A stretch of DNA of 64,000 bases, taken from Methyloversatilis discipulorum. GTDB lineage: Bacteria > Pseudomonadota > Gammaproteobacteria > Burkholderiales > Rhodocyclaceae. The position numbers and the translations under genes were made by a program. The notes below the pieces were generated by a model. It saw only the letters and a program-made list of their open reading frames with translations. It was not told where the DNA came from and did not search any database. Below are positions 51,349 to 60,731 of the stretch, piece by piece (position 1 is the first letter of the stretch; every line of letters starts with the position of its first letter). The stretch covers positions 1,984,001-2,048,000 of the forward strand of contig NZ_ARVV01000001.1 of NCBI RefSeq assembly GCF_000385375.1, read 5' to 3'.

Positions 51349-53127
51349 ATGCATCCGCTTTCCCGCCTGTTCTCGCACGCGCGCAACTACCGCCGCGACG
51401 TGCGCATCGCCTCGCTGTATTCCGTCCTCAACAAGTTCTTCGATGTGCTGCCGGAGGTGCTGATCGGCGTCGCGGTCGACGTGGTCGTGAACCAGAAAGC
51501 CAGCTTCCTCGCGCGCGTTGGCATCGTCGATCCGAAGGACCAACTGGTGCTGCTGGCGCTGATCACGGTCGTCGTGTGGGTCGGCGAATCGCTGTTCCAG
51601 TACCTGTACGACGTGCGCTGGCGCGACCTTGCGCAGAACCTGCAGCACGACCTGCGCATGGAGGCCTACCGCCACGTGCAGAAGCTGGACATGGCCTATT
51701 TCGAGCGCAACCGCAGCGGCAATCTGCTGGCGGTGCTGAACGAGGACATCAACCAGATGGAGCGCTTCCTGAATGGCGGCGCCAACGACCTGATCCAGGT
51801 GTTCGTCGGTTCGCTGATGGTGGGCGGCGTGTTCTTCGTACTGACGCACGAGCTGGCCTTCCTCGCGCTGGTGCCGGTGCCGCTCATCCTTTACGGCGCC
51901 TTCTGGTTCCAGCGCCGGCTGGCGCCGCGCTACGGCGCGGTGCGCGAGGCGGCCGGCGCGCTGGCGGCTCGGCTGAACAATAACATCCAGGGCATCGCCA
52001 CGGTGAAGGCCTACGCCGCCGAGGAGTACGAGGCCGGCCACATCGAACAGGGGTCGGACGATTACCGCGTGCGCAACGGCGAGGCGATCCGGCTGTCGGC
52101 GGCGATCACGCCGGTCATCCGCATGGCCATCCTCGCGGGCTTCACGGTGACCCTGCTGTACGGCGGCTTCATGGCGCTGAACGGCGACATCGGCGTCGGC
52201 AGCTATTCGGTGCTGGTGTATCTGACCCAGCGCCTGCTCTGGCCGCTGACGCGGCTGGCCGACCTGACCGATCTGTATCAGCGCTCGATGTCGTCGATCG
52301 AGCGGGTGATGAACCTGCTGCAGACGCCGGTGAACATCGCCTACGAAGGGCGGGCGCTGCCGCGCGCCGAGGTGCGCGGCGAACTGGTTTTTGACGAGGT
52401 GTCCTTTGCCTACGACGGAACGACCCGGCCCGCGCTGGATCGCGTCGCCCTGCGCATCGACGCCGGCCGCAGCGCGGCCTTCGTCGGCAGCACCGGTGGC
52501 GGCAAGAGCACGCTGATCAAGCTGCTGCTGCGCTTCTACGAGCCGCAGCAGGGCAGGGTGCTGCTCGACGGCATGCCGATCGGTGAACTGAACCTGCAGG
52601 ACCTGCGCCGCGCCATCGGCTATGTCGCGCAGGACACCTTCCTCGCCGACGCCTCGGTCGCACAGAACATCGCCTACGGCATGCCGGACGCCACACGCGA
52701 GGCGGTGATCGAGGCGGCGAAATCGGCCGAGGCGCACGACTTCATCGTTGCACTTCCGCAGGGTTACGACACGCCGGTCGGCGAACGCGGCCTGCGTCTG
52801 TCGGGCGGCCAGCGGCAGCGGCTGGCGCTGGCGCGCGCGATCCTGAAGGACCCGCCGATACTGGTTCTCGACGAGGCGACTTCGGCGGTGGACAACGAAA
52901 CCGAGGCAGCCATCCAGCGCTCGCTGGAGCGTCTGGTGGTCGGCCGCACGACGCTCATCGTGGCGCACCGGCTGTCCACGGTGCGCCACGCCGACACCAT
53001 CCACGTGATCGACGGCGGACGCATCGCCGAATCCGGTACGCACGACCAGCTGCTTGCGCTCGACGGCATCTACGCCTCGCTGTGGCGGCTGCAGACCGGC
53101 GAGCGGCGGGCCCGCCGGCTTCCTTGA
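51349..53127 (+). CDS. ABC exporter (MsbA/HlyB-type, fused permease and ATPase)
   Basis: The 592-residue half-transporter has six helices (about residues 20-320) and a C-terminal ATPase with Walker A GSTGGGKSTLIKLLLRF, signature [18 protein letters not shown], Walker B ILVLDEATSAVD and H-loop IVAHRLSTVRHADT. It should work as a homodimer exporting a lipid, peptide or drug; the substrate is unknown. ATG 51349 is the family-like start; ATG 51313 is an in-frame alternative. Confidence 0.88.
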   Translation: MHPLSRLFSHARNYRRDVRIASLYSVLNKFFDVLPEVLIGVAVDVVVNQKASFLARVGIVDPKDQLVLLALITVVVWVGESLFQYLYDVRWRDLAQNLQHDLRMEAYRHVQKLDMAYFERNRSGNLLAVLNEDINQMERFLNGGANDLIQVFVGSLMVGGVFFVLTHELAFLALVPVPLILYGAFWFQRRLAPRYGAVREAAGALAARLNNNIQGIATVKAYAAEEYEAGHIEQGSDDYRVRNGEAIRLSAAITPVIRMAILAGFTVTLLYGGFMALNGDIGVGSYSVLVYLTQRLLWPLTRLADLTDLYQRSMSSIERVMNLLQTPVNIAYEGRALPRAEVRGELVFDEVSFAYDGTTRPALDRVALRIDAGRSAAFVGSTGGGKSTLIKLLLRFYEPQQGRVLLDGMPIGELNLQDLRRAIGYVAQDTFLADASVAQNIAYGMPDATREAVIEAAKSAEAHDFIVALPQGYDTPVGERGLRLSGGQRQRLALARAILKDPPILVLDEATSAVDNETEAAIQRSLERLVVGRTTLIVAHRLSTVRHADTIHVIDGGRIAESGTHDQLLALDGIYASLWRLQTGERRARRLP

Positions 53128-53196
53128 TCGAGGTCAGATCGCACCGGGCACGGCAGGCATAGAAAGACGACAGGTGGTGCGCTGATGCACCGCCCG

Positions 53197-53220
53197 TCAC
53201 GGCCGCATGCGAGGCCGTGA
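53197..53220. repeat. two hairpins in the 120-nt gap before the PEP-CTERM gene
   Basis: TCACGGCC at 53197-53204 pairs exactly with GGCCGTGA at 53213-53220 (8-nt loop). Just upstream, GGTGC and GCACC also pair across 6 nt near 53175-53190. They may end the ABC exporter transcript or structure the leader of the PEP-CTERM gene, whose GGAG ribosome site follows at 53239. Confidence 0.5.
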
Positions 53221-53247
53221 TCCGGTCCACTGTCGATGGAGCCTGTC

Positions 53248-54204
53248 ATGACGTCCAAACACCCTGTCCCGTTCCGCATCCGTGCCAGCCTCGCTGCGCT
53301 GCTGGGTACCGCCTGTCTGAGCGGCGCTGCTCAGGCGGTCCCGAACGACACCTTCCGCAGCTGGAGCTATGTGAGCCTGCCCGGTGGCGGCCTGCTGTCC
53401 GATGGCCAGCCGTGGAACGGCGATACCGCCTTGTGGAGCGGCGCCAGCTCGGCCTGGCTCGACGCCGACAGCCACGCGCGTTCGCAGATCGGTTTCGAGA
53501 ATGGCCAGCTCGCGGCGAAGATCGAGGTCAGTGCCCGGTCGCCGGTCAATGGCCACGTCTACTCAGAACTGTTCTATCGCGATCAGGGTTTCGTCTGCGA
53601 TGCCGATGCGTGCGGAATGGCCGTGCCCTCCGCGGCGTCGTTCACCGTGAATCTGCACCAGGACGGGCAGTTCACCGCGGGCAGCGCCAATTTCAGCGTG
53701 TCCTACGCACTGTGGTCGGCAGGCGCCTTCCACAGTTTCCACTTCGCGGTGCAACAGGGTGAGGGGCCGCTGGCACCCTATGGCGCGTTCTCCACCGAAA
53801 ATCTGGTGACCGGGCAGTCGACGCTGGAACCGCTGATGATTGCCGGGCCGTCCGGCCAGCCGGTGTTCAATCCCTTGTTCAACCTGGTGTGGGAGGACGA
53901 CGATCAGGACGGCGTGTACAACTTCGCCTATGACCTCAGTTTCACGACCGCCACCCAGGGCGTGGACCTGAGGGAGGATCTGTTCATGTCCGCCTACGTC
54001 TACGGCACGCCCGACGGTCAGTTCTTCGATTCATTCAATTCCTTCCATTCCACCTGGACACCGGAGGCCGGTGCCGCGCTCTATGGCAGCGGCGGACGCG
54101 CGGTCGTCGGCCCGGTGCCGGAACCTGATGTCTGGACGCTGATGGCGGCGGGACTGGGAATGGTGGCAGCCCTCGGCCGCGTGCGCCGCCGCGAAGTCGA
54201 CTGA
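53248..54204 (+). CDS. PEP-CTERM-anchored exported protein
   Basis: The 318-residue protein has a signal peptide (ASLAALLGTACLSGAAQA) and a mature beta-rich domain without a recognised family. At the C-terminus it carries a PEP-CTERM sorting signal: VPEPDVWTLMAAGLGMVAAL followed by GRVRRRE. An exosortase (EpsH) would cleave it for surface display or export with exopolysaccharide. ATG 53248 has a GGAG site at 6 nt, so it is preferred over ATG 53236. PEP-CTERM proteins mark EPS/floc-forming betaproteobacteria. Confidence 0.85.
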   Translation: MTSKHPVPFRIRASLAALLGTACLSGAAQAVPNDTFRSWSYVSLPGGGLLSDGQPWNGDTALWSGASSAWLDADSHARSQIGFENGQLAAKIEVSARSPVNGHVYSELFYRDQGFVCDADACGMAVPSAASFTVNLHQDGQFTAGSANFSVSYALWSAGAFHSFHFAVQQGEGPLAPYGAFSTENLVTGQSTLEPLMIAGPSGQPVFNPLFNLVWEDDDQDGVYNFAYDLSFTTATQGVDLREDLFMSAYVYGTPDGQFFDSFNSFHSTWTPEAGAALYGSGGRAVVGPVPEPDVWTLMAAGLGMVAALGRVRRREVD

Positions 54205-54221
54205 TCGATCGCGGCTGACGC

Positions 54222-55598
54222 TCAACCGCCAGCGGCGAGCAGGCTGTCCACTGCCACCGCGGCGTGCTTGCGCAACTCGGGGATCGCGGTGGCTTCCCAG
54301 AACTGGGCTCGCAGCAGCGGTCCGACGTAGTACAGCCCGTCCACGCTGCGGCCGCGCGCGTCGATGGCCCGGCAGCTGGCGTCGACCATCAGGCCGAGCT
54401 TGAGCGGGTCCTGCGTCATCAGACCGCTTTCCAGCAGACGGTGCAGCAACGGTGCGCGCTGGGCGTCGATGCGGTGACCCGGGCCGGTGCAGTTGACGAC
54501 ACGGTCGAACTGCTGTGCCTGCGGACCGCGGCGGGCGTCATCCCAGCGTACGGTCACTGCGCCCTCATCAGCTGCGGCCGCGCGCAGCCGTCCGGCGCCG
54601 ACGGTGAGGCGACCGTCCTGCAGCAGCGCGTTCATCGCGTTGAAGGGCTCGGGAGCGGTGCGGTGGCGCAGCACCTCCCAGTGCGGCCGTACGTGGCGCA
54701 CGAAGCGCAGCTTCTCGCGCTCGTCCAGGCTCTGCCACAGCGCCGGCGTCAGGGCACGCAGCGAGCCGATCACGTCGCGCCAGTCGACGCAGGCACGCTC
54801 GGCCTGGGCGACCGCGGCGCGCACCAGGCGAGTGAGCGCACGCGCACTGCGCGCCTGCAGCAGCGCTTCGCGGTCGAGCGGGATGGTGGCCGGAGGTGCG
54901 TCCTGCGCGCGGTGCGAGCGCGGCAGCAGGCCGCGGCGCGACAGCGCGGTGATCGGACCGCGATGGCCGCGCCGCGCGAGGTCGACCACCACATCGAGCA
55001 TGGTCAGGCCGCTGCCGAGTATCAGCACGCGCTCGTCGGTGCCGATGTGCTCGACGGCGCCCGACCATGGGTCGTTGATGTAGGCGGCGCCCAGCGCATC
55101 CAGACCGGGCAGTGGCGCGACCGGACTCAGGTGCCCCATTGCGAGGATGACGGCATCGGCATCCAGCGTCGCGTCGCCGGACAGGTGAAGACGGAAGCCG
55201 CCGGCAAGGCGCCGCTCGATGGCATTGACCCGCGCCGTTCGGATGTCGAGGCGGCCCGGATGTGCGTCGGCCGCCTGGCGCAGGCGCTGTTCCAGATACT
55301 CGCCGTACAGCATGCGCGGCACGAAGGCGCTGGCGCGGTAGCGATGCCCCGTCTCGTCGAGGTAGCGGACGAAATCGCCTTCCTGCGCCGGGTCCATGCC
55401 GAGGCGGCCGGCCGGCACGTTGAGCAGGTGCAGCGGAGAACGGGTGCCGTAGGCCAGACCGCGGGCGACCGGACCGGAGGCGTTGATCAGGCTGACCTGC
55501 CAGCCATCGCCGCAGCGGGCGAGGAACTGACAGGCGCAGGCCGTGCCGCTGAAGCCGGCACCGATGATGACGAGCGTGCGCACGCGGAAACCTTTCAC
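54222..55598 (-). CDS. FAD/NAD(P)-binding oxidoreductase (HpnW-like)
   Basis: The 458-residue protein has a dinucleotide-binding motif at the N-terminus (TLVIIGAGFSGTACACQFLA) and a second nucleotide fold (ERVLILGSGLTMLDVVVDLARRG). NVPAGRLGMDPA and the C-terminal YYVGPLLRAQFWEATAIPELR are typical of the FAD-NAD(P)-binding family. The substrate is unknown. A 122-nt spacer separates it from the DUF2325 gene; it is convergent with the PEP-CTERM gene. Confidence 0.8.
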   Translation of the reverse strand: MKGFRVRTLVIIGAGFSGTACACQFLARCGDGWQVSLINASGPVARGLAYGTRSPLHLLNVPAGRLGMDPAQEGDFVRYLDETGHRYRASAFVPRMLYGEYLEQRLRQAADAHPGRLDIRTARVNAIERRLAGGFRLHLSGDATLDADAVILAMGHLSPVAPLPGLDALGAAYINDPWSGAVEHIGTDERVLILGSGLTMLDVVVDLARRGHRGPITALSRRGLLPRSHRAQDAPPATIPLDREALLQARSARALTRLVRAAVAQAERACVDWRDVIGSLRALTPALWQSLDEREKLRFVRHVRPHWEVLRHRTAPEPFNAMNALLQDGRLTVGAGRLRAAAADEGAVTVRWDDARRGPQAQQFDRVVNCTGPGHRIDAQRAPLLHRLLESGLMTQDPLKLGLMVDASCRAIDARGRSVDGLYYVGPLLRAQFWEATAIPELRKHAAVAVDSLLAAGG

Positions 55599-55720
55599 CA
55601 GGAGGGCCGAAGCAGATGGATGCTCCGGCGTACCCGGCGACTATAGCGTCCGCCGCCTTGCGTTTCCGTGACTCGGAACCGCGGCGCAGGCCGCGGCCGT
55701 GATGCAGTTCCCGACCGGGC

Positions 55721-56002
55721 TCAGGCCGCCAGCTGCGACAGTGCGTTGCGTATCTGCGAGCGGCTGCGCGCGCTGTAGACGACCGGCAGTCCGTGCTGGC
55801 TGGCAAGCCTGCGCACGCGCGCGGCCATGCCGTGATTGACGTGATCGATCAGCAGCACGATGCCGCGCAGGTCGCGCGGCAGCGGTTGATGGTGGTCGGC
55901 GGCGCGTCGGCCGCTCCAGTGATGCAGGCGGTCTATGCCGGCCTCGCGTGCCGAGTCAGCGAACTGGTTGGGGTGGTCACCGCCGACGACAAGGATGGCC
56001 AT
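55721..56002 (-). CDS. DUF2325 protein
   Basis: The 93-residue protein matches the DUF2325 pattern: MAILVVGGDHPNQFADSARE, LHHWSGR, and IVLLIDHVNHGMAARVRRLA followed by LPVVYSARS. ATG 56002 has a GGAG site 8 nt ahead. The family is small, cytoplasmic and poorly understood. A weak copy of the sulfur operator lies 69-94 nt upstream. Confidence 0.85.
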   Translation of the reverse strand: MAILVVGGDHPNQFADSAREAGIDRLHHWSGRRAADHHQPLPRDLRGIVLLIDHVNHGMAARVRRLASQHGLPVVYSARSRSQIRNALSQLAA

Positions 56003-56070
56003 CTGATGTACTCCGGATTGCGATGGCTCGACCTTACGGACTGCCCGCAGCCGGGGGAACTGAATTGTTC

Positions 56071-56096
56071 TGCGCAGCTTCTTCTGCACAGCTTTG
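56071..56096 (-). promoter_or_regulatory. weak sulfur-regulon operator upstream of DUF2325
   Basis: On the minus strand this is CAAAGC, 14 nt, TGCGCA. The left half and the TGTGCAGA that follows resemble the 46668-46693 copy; the right half does not match. Placement 69-94 nt before the start is compatible with the stronger copies. Confidence 0.35.
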
Positions 56097-56131
56097 CCGG
56101 ATGAAGCCTATGTGCAGCCCGACGGTGGACG

Positions 56132-56157
56132 AAAAAAAAGCCCGGCCGGAGCCGGGC
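56132..56157 (-). terminator. intrinsic terminator of the lsfA operon
   Basis: On the minus strand GCCCGGC, TCCG, GCCGGGC is followed by eight T residues, a classic rho-independent terminator 26-52 nt beyond the peroxiredoxin stop at 56184. It closes the long sulfonate operon on this strand. Confidence 0.9.
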
Positions 56158-56183
56158 GTTTCGATGCCGGCGTGGCCGTTTGT

Positions 56184-56819
56184 CTACTTCGGCTGCGGCG
56201 TCAGGCGCAGATAAGGCCGTACGGCCTTGTACCCGGCGGGGAAGCGGCGCGCGATCTCGTCCGGGTCCTGCAGCGAGGGCACGATGACCACGTCGTCGCC
56301 GTGCTTCCAGTTGCCCGGCGTAGCGACTGAGTGCTTGTCGGTAAGCTGCAGCGAATCGATCACGCGCAGCACCTCGTCGAAGTTGCGACCGGTGCTCGCC
56401 GGGTAGGTGATGATGAGGCGCACCTTCTTGTTCGGATCGATGATGAACAGCGAGCGCACGGTCAGCGTGGCATTCGCGTTCGGATGGATCATGTCGTACA
56501 GCTCGCTCACCTTGCGGTCGCCGTCGGCGATGATGGGGAAGTTCACCGTGGTGTTCTGCGTGTCGTTGATGTCGGCGATCCAGCGCGTGTGCGATTCCAC
56601 CGGGTCGACCGACAGTGCGATGGCCTTGACGCCGCGCTTGTCGAATTCGCTCTTGAGCTTGGCGGTGAGGCCCAGTTCGGTGGTGCATACGGGCGTGAAG
56701 TCCGCCGGATGCGAGAACAGCACACCCCAGCTGTTGCCGAGCCATTCATGAAAACGAATGCGGCCCGCGCTGGAGTCCTGTTCGAAGTCGGGGGCGATGT
56801 CGCCCAGTCTGAGAGTCAT
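56184..56819 (-). CDS. lsfA: 1-Cys peroxiredoxin, LsfA-like
   Basis: The 211-residue protein is a Prx6-type peroxiredoxin: catalytic Cys in SHPADFTPVCTTELG, then TRWIADINDTQN and a C-terminal domain starting RVIDSLQLTDKH. It has only the one Cys, so it needs an outside reductant. In Pseudomonas, LsfA of this type is induced by sulfate starvation and its gene lies beside ssu genes, as here. It reduces peroxides, probably those made by sulfonate-oxidising flavoenzymes. A 114-nt gap separates it from the upstream hydrolase. Confidence 0.9.
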   Translation of the reverse strand: MTLRLGDIAPDFEQDSSAGRIRFHEWLGNSWGVLFSHPADFTPVCTTELGLTAKLKSEFDKRGVKAIALSVDPVESHTRWIADINDTQNTTVNFPIIADGDRKVSELYDMIHPNANATLTVRSLFIIDPNKKVRLIITYPASTGRNFDEVLRVIDSLQLTDKHSVATPGNWKHGDDVVIVPSLQDPDEIARRFPAGYKAVRPYLRLTPQPK

Positions 56820-56933
56820 GATGTGGTCCTTTCATTCAAGAAGTGCAGGGTCTGCTGGCGTCGGGAGTCTGTCGCGGTCGTCGGGGGACTGCGAGCATCA
56901 ATGCTAGTCCGGATACTTCGGCGTGCAGCGGCA

Positions 56934-57602
56934 TCAGAGCGTCGCCCGCGACTGGCGTCGAAGCTTTGCCAACCAGCCGTGCCGGCGCGGGGCCGGTTCG
57001 TTTCCTTCCGCGAAGCTGCCCAGCGGAAGGTCACGTTGTGCATGATGCATCAGTCGGAACAGGCGCAGGCATTGCGGCCAGGCGCCCTGATGAACGGTCG
57101 GGTCGATATTGCCCAGTGCGCTGGTCAGCAGCAGTCGGCTGCCCCACCTGTCGGCCCACTGGCTGGCGGTGACCAGACGCATGTCCGGATCGTCGGCGCT
57201 GGCGATCACCAACGAGGTGAAGCCCAATGTCGTCTGCGGCAGCAGTCCCGAGATCGACGGCTTGCGGGGTATCGTCTCTTCACCCTCGATCAGCGGACCG
57301 TCGGCACCGTAGCGTTCGGGGTCGACGGGCGTCACCAGCAGCGCGCCGGCGACGCGATCGGTCCGGTCGGAGGCGGCCATGATGGCGGCAAGGCAACCGA
57401 AGCCATGCGCGATGAGCCAGACCGGGCCGGCCGAGCGGGCGATTGCCTGCTTCACGCGCCCCGTTCGGTGTGCCAGCACCGGCGAACTCCACTCGTCGTG
57501 CGGTACGCGGCGCGCCTCCGGAAGTTCGCCTTCGAGCCATGACAGCCAGTGTCCCGGTGGCATGCCCTGAAGCCCGGGAATAATGAGGACGGTGGACGTC
57601 AT
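56934..57602 (-). CDS. RBBP9-like hydrolase fold with missing catalytic residues
   Basis: The 222-residue protein is a paralogue of the 15321-15860 hydrolase (VLIIPGLQGMPPGHWLSWL). The nucleophile serine is replaced by Gly (G67 in AHGFGC) and the catalytic His by Asn (N165 in LGNIDPT); the acid D138 region (ADDPD) is kept. It also carries an extra basic C-terminus. It is thus probably a pseudoenzyme with a structural or regulatory role. It lies between ssuF and lsfA in the sulfonate operon. Confidence 0.8.
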   Translation of the reverse strand: MTSTVLIIPGLQGMPPGHWLSWLEGELPEARRVPHDEWSSPVLAHRTGRVKQAIARSAGPVWLIAHGFGCLAAIMAASDRTDRVAGALLVTPVDPERYGADGPLIEGEETIPRKPSISGLLPQTTLGFTSLVIASADDPDMRLVTASQWADRWGSRLLLTSALGNIDPTVHQGAWPQCLRLFRLMHHAQRDLPLGSFAEGNEPAPRRHGWLAKLRRQSRATL

Positions 57603-57621
57603 GGCGATGCGCTGCTCGCGA

Positions 57622-57843
57622 TCAGCTGCCGATGCGGGCGATCGACACTTCGGTGGATTTCACCAGCGCGACCACTTCGACGCCCGGCTTCAGGCCCAGC
57701 TCGTCGACCGAACGGGTGGTGATGACCGAGGTGACGATGCCGGCCGGCGTGTCGACATCGACTTCGCTGACCACGTCGCCGCGGACGATCTCCTTCACTT
57801 TGCCCTTGAACTGATTGCGTACATTGATTGCGGTGATGGCCAT
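57622..57843 (-). CDS. ssuF: molbindin-like protein SsuF
   Basis: The 73-residue protein is one TOBE/Mop domain (AITAINVRNQFKGKVKEIVR, VTSVITTRSVDELGLKPG, VVALVKSTEVSIA), the oxyanion-binding molbindin fold. SsuF of this kind is encoded in ssu operons of pseudomonads and is needed for growth on sulfonates for reasons that are unclear. It follows ssuB by 11 nt. Confidence 0.9.
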   Translation of the reverse strand: MAITAINVRNQFKGKVKEIVRGDVVSEVDVDTPAGIVTSVITTRSVDELGLKPGVEVVALVKSTEVSIARIGS

Positions 57844-57854
57844 GGTGCTTCCTT

Positions 57855-58679
57855 TCAGATTGCGAACGAAATATGGGCGATGCCCGGTGTCCAGGCGTCG
57901 GTCGACGCCGCGGAGGATTCAATGGGCGGCGCACTGAGCACGCGCGACAGGATGCGCGCCTCGTAGGCAGAGAAGCCGTTGCTGGCGCGCTCGCGCGGGC
58001 GGGCGAGACGGACGTCAAGGTCGAGCGCGATGGCGCCGTCCTCGATCAGCAGCACGCGGTCGGCCAGCGCCACCGCCTCCTGCACGTCGTGCGTGACCAG
58101 GATGGCGGTGAAGCCTTGTTCCAGCCACAGCGACTCGATCAGTTGCTGCATTTCGATGCGAGTGAGCGCGTCGAGCGCGCCCAGCGGTTCATCGAGCAGC
58201 AGCAGGCGCGGCGAATGCACCAGTGCGCGGGACAGCGCGATACGCTGGCGCTGGCCGCCGGACAGCTGGGACGGCCAGTCGCGTTCGCGGTCGGCCAGGC
58301 CGACACGCGCCAGCACTTCGCGAGCACGGCGGCGGAAGGCTGGCGTGAGGCCCAGTGACACGTTGTCGAGCACGCGCTTCCACGGCAGCAGACGCGCTTC
58401 CTGGAACATGATGCGCACGTCGTCGGCGCCACCGTCTATCGACAGTTCGCCTTCGCTGGCCTGGTCGAGGCCGGCCAGCAGGCGCAGCAGCGTGCTCTTG
58501 CCGCAGCCGCTGCGGCCGACGATGGCGACGAATTCGCCCGGACGGATATCGAGGTCTATGTCGTGCAGCACCTGGCGGTCGCCGAAGGCCTTGCCGATGC
58601 CGCGCAGCGTGACGGCCGCGCCGTTGATCACGCGTTCGGCGGCGCTCACTTCGCTGTTCTCTTCCGGTGAGAAGTACAT
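57855..58679 (-). CDS. ssuB: aliphatic sulfonate ABC importer ATPase (system 2)
   Basis: The 274-residue ATPase has Walker [18 protein letters not shown]-loop [20 protein letters not shown], signature [15 protein letters not shown], Walker [13 protein letters not shown] and H-loop [13 protein letters not shown], the SsuB pattern. ATG 58679 begins [10 protein letters not shown]; the frame extends well upstream but there it crosses ssuC. It follows ssuC by 11 nt. Confidence 0.92.
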   Translation of the reverse strand: MYFSPEENSEVSAAERVINGAAVTLRGIGKAFGDRQVLHDIDLDIRPGEFVAIVGRSGCGKSTLLRLLAGLDQASEGELSIDGGADDVRIMFQEARLLPWKRVLDNVSLGLTPAFRRRAREVLARVGLADRERDWPSQLSGGQRQRIALSRALVHSPRLLLLDEPLGALDALTRIEMQQLIESLWLEQGFTAILVTHDVQEAVALADRVLLIEDGAIALDLDVRLARPRERASNGFSAYEARILSRVLSAPPIESSAASTDAWTPGIAHISFAI

Positions 58680-58690
58680 GGTCGGCCTCC

Positions 58691-59482
58691 TCAGCGCGTT
58701 TGGTAGTTCGGGTGCCAGGACAGCCATACGCGTTCCAGCGAGCGGGCCAGCAGGTCGGCGAGCTTGCCGAGCAGCGCGTACAGCAGGATGCCGACCAGCA
58801 CCACGTCGGTCATCAGGAACTCGCGCGCATTCATCGTCATGTAGCCGATGCCTTCCTGCGCCGAAATGGTTTCCGCCACGATCAGGATGACCCACATGAA
58901 TCCGAGCGAAAAACGCACGCCGACCAGGATGGACGGCAGCGCGCCCGGCAGGATGATGTCGCGGTAGAGCGCCCAGCCGCGCAGCCCGTAGGAACGGCCC
59001 ATCTCGATCAGACCGGCGTCGACCGAACGGATGCCGTGGAAGGTGTTGATGTAGACCGGGAAGAACACGCCCAGTGACACCAGGAAGAGCTTGGCCGTCT
59101 CGTCGATGCCGAACCACAGGATGACCAGCGGGATCAGTGCCAGCGGCGGAATGTTGCGGATCATCTGCACCGTGGTGTCGAGCAGGGTTTCGACCCGTTT
59201 CCACGAACCGGTGGCCAGACCGAGCAGCAGGCCGAGGCCGCCACCGATGGCGAAGCCGCTCAGCGCGCGCTGCGCGCTCACCAGTACATGGCGCCACAGT
59301 TCGCCGCTGGCCGCCAGCGTCCAGAACGCCTTCAGCACGTCGAGCGGCGCCGGCAGCACGCGGCTGGACAGCCAGCCAGTCTGCGCAGCGATCTGCCACA
59401 GTACGACCAGCGCGAGCGGCAGGCTCCACGGCAGCAGTTTCTGCCGCAGATGCGACAGCGAGGTAGTTTTCCGGATACTCAT
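58691..59482 (-). CDS. ssuC: aliphatic sulfonate ABC permease (system 2)
   Basis: The 263-residue permease has six helices and the SsuC-type loop [31 protein letters not shown], then [19 protein letters not shown]. It pairs with the ssuB product. It lies 9 nt after the flavoprotein gene, so the order in the transcript is ssuA, flavoprotein, ssuC, ssuB, ssuF. Confidence 0.92.
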   Translation of the reverse strand: MSIRKTTSLSHLRQKLLPWSLPLALVVLWQIAAQTGWLSSRVLPAPLDVLKAFWTLAASGELWRHVLVSAQRALSGFAIGGGLGLLLGLATGSWKRVETLLDTTVQMIRNIPPLALIPLVILWFGIDETAKLFLVSLGVFFPVYINTFHGIRSVDAGLIEMGRSYGLRGWALYRDIILPGALPSILVGVRFSLGFMWVILIVAETISAQEGIGYMTMNAREFLMTDVVLVGILLYALLGKLADLLARSLERVWLSWHPNYQTR

Positions 59483-59491
59483 GTCATGTCT

Positions 59492-60721
59492 TCAGGAATA
59501 GATGGAGGGCTCGGGCACGCGGTCGTCCAGCACCCAGCGGCCGATGTCCTGCAGCTTGTAGTCGAGGTTGTCGTGCAGCGTGTGCACGCGTACGTTGCGC
59601 CAGTAACGGTCGTGGCCGTAGCGGGCGGCGGTGGCGCGTGCGCCCATCAGCTCGAAGATGCGCGACGTCACGTCGAGTGCGGCGCGGCCGGCGGCGATCT
59701 TGGCCTGCCAGATCAGCAGCGCGACCTCGCCGCGTTCGCGCGCGGTCAGTGCGTCGCCACGTTCCCATGCCTGCTGCAGCGCCTGCTCCGCCTGGACGGC
59801 CAGCGCCAGCGCGCCGCGATAGGCGATCCACAGTTCAGCGAAGCGCACTTGGCCGTAGGGGTCGTCGGCGGCGCGGGCCACGCCGCTGGAGAACCAGGGG
59901 CGCGCTTCGTGCTGCACGTAGTTCCACGCGGCGCGCAGCGCACCCTGCGTGTTGCCGAGATAGATCTCGGTCAGGATGAGCTGCGACACCAGCGTGCGCA
60001 GCGTCGCCCGCGGCGTGCCGCGGGTGCCCGGCGGGCCGAGTATCTCGTCCGTCTCGACGCGCACGTTCTCGAAGGTGACGGTGCCGCTGTCGGTTTGGCG
60101 CTGGCCGAGGTTGTCCCAGTCGTCGTGCACCGTGATGCCGGCGCGGTCGGACGGCAGACTGATGAACACCCGGTCGGCCGGGTCATCGCCGCGCGGTGCG
60201 GTCACGTTCAGCATGTCGGCGCCGGTGGCACCGGAGCAGAAGGACTTCACGCCGTTGAGCACGAAGTGGTCGCCCTCCGGCGTGAGCCGGATGCGGGTGT
60301 CCAGACCGTTGGTGGCATTGCCCCAGAACCAGCCTTTCGCCACCGTGTCGCCGAGCAGACGCGCCTGCTGCGCCGGGTTGGCGAACAGCCGCACGCTGGC
60401 CACTTGCAGGTGCTGGAAGCCGAACAGGTGGGCGAGCGAACTGTCGGCTTCGGCAAAGCGGCGGATGATGGCGTAGATCTGCGGCCAGGGCAGTTCGGCG
60501 CCGCCGAATTCCGCCGGTACCGCGAGCGTGAGCAGGCCGCTGTCGCGCAGCAGCTGGCGTTCGGCCCACGCGGTACCGCCGGCGCGGTCTCGCTCGGCGG
60601 CGGTGGCTTCGAGCCCGCGTGCGGTGCGCTCGACCGCGTCGGTATGGTGGCCGAAGTCGCGGTCGAACAGGTGCGCGGCCTCGCGGCGTTCGAGCTGGCG
60701 TGTGGTGTCCGGAGCATTCAT
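59492..60721 (-). CDS. SfnB/DszC-like flavin-dependent oxidoreductase
   Basis: The 409-residue protein is an acyl-CoA dehydrogenase-fold flavoprotein: LLTLAVPAEFGGAELPWPQI, FGFQHLQVASVRLFA, GVKSFCSGATGADMLNVTA, GITVHDDWDNLGQRQTDSGT and a C-terminal helical domain ending YKLQDIGRWVLDDRVPEPSI. This matches SfnB/DszC-type sulfur-acquisition oxidoreductases, thought to oxidise or desulfurise organosulfur compounds with reduced flavin. ATG 60721 (MNAPDTT) is preferred. It stands where ssuD would be in many ssu operons. Confidence 0.88.
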   Translation of the reverse strand: MNAPDTTRQLERREAAHLFDRDFGHHTDAVERTARGLEATAAERDRAGGTAWAERQLLRDSGLLTLAVPAEFGGAELPWPQIYAIIRRFAEADSSLAHLFGFQHLQVASVRLFANPAQQARLLGDTVAKGWFWGNATNGLDTRIRLTPEGDHFVLNGVKSFCSGATGADMLNVTAPRGDDPADRVFISLPSDRAGITVHDDWDNLGQRQTDSGTVTFENVRVETDEILGPPGTRGTPRATLRTLVSQLILTEIYLGNTQGALRAAWNYVQHEARPWFSSGVARAADDPYGQVRFAELWIAYRGALALAVQAEQALQQAWERGDALTARERGEVALLIWQAKIAAGRAALDVTSRIFELMGARATAARYGHDRYWRNVRVHTLHDNLDYKLQDIGRWVLDDRVPEPSIYS

Positions 60722-60731
60722 TGCGGTCGCC

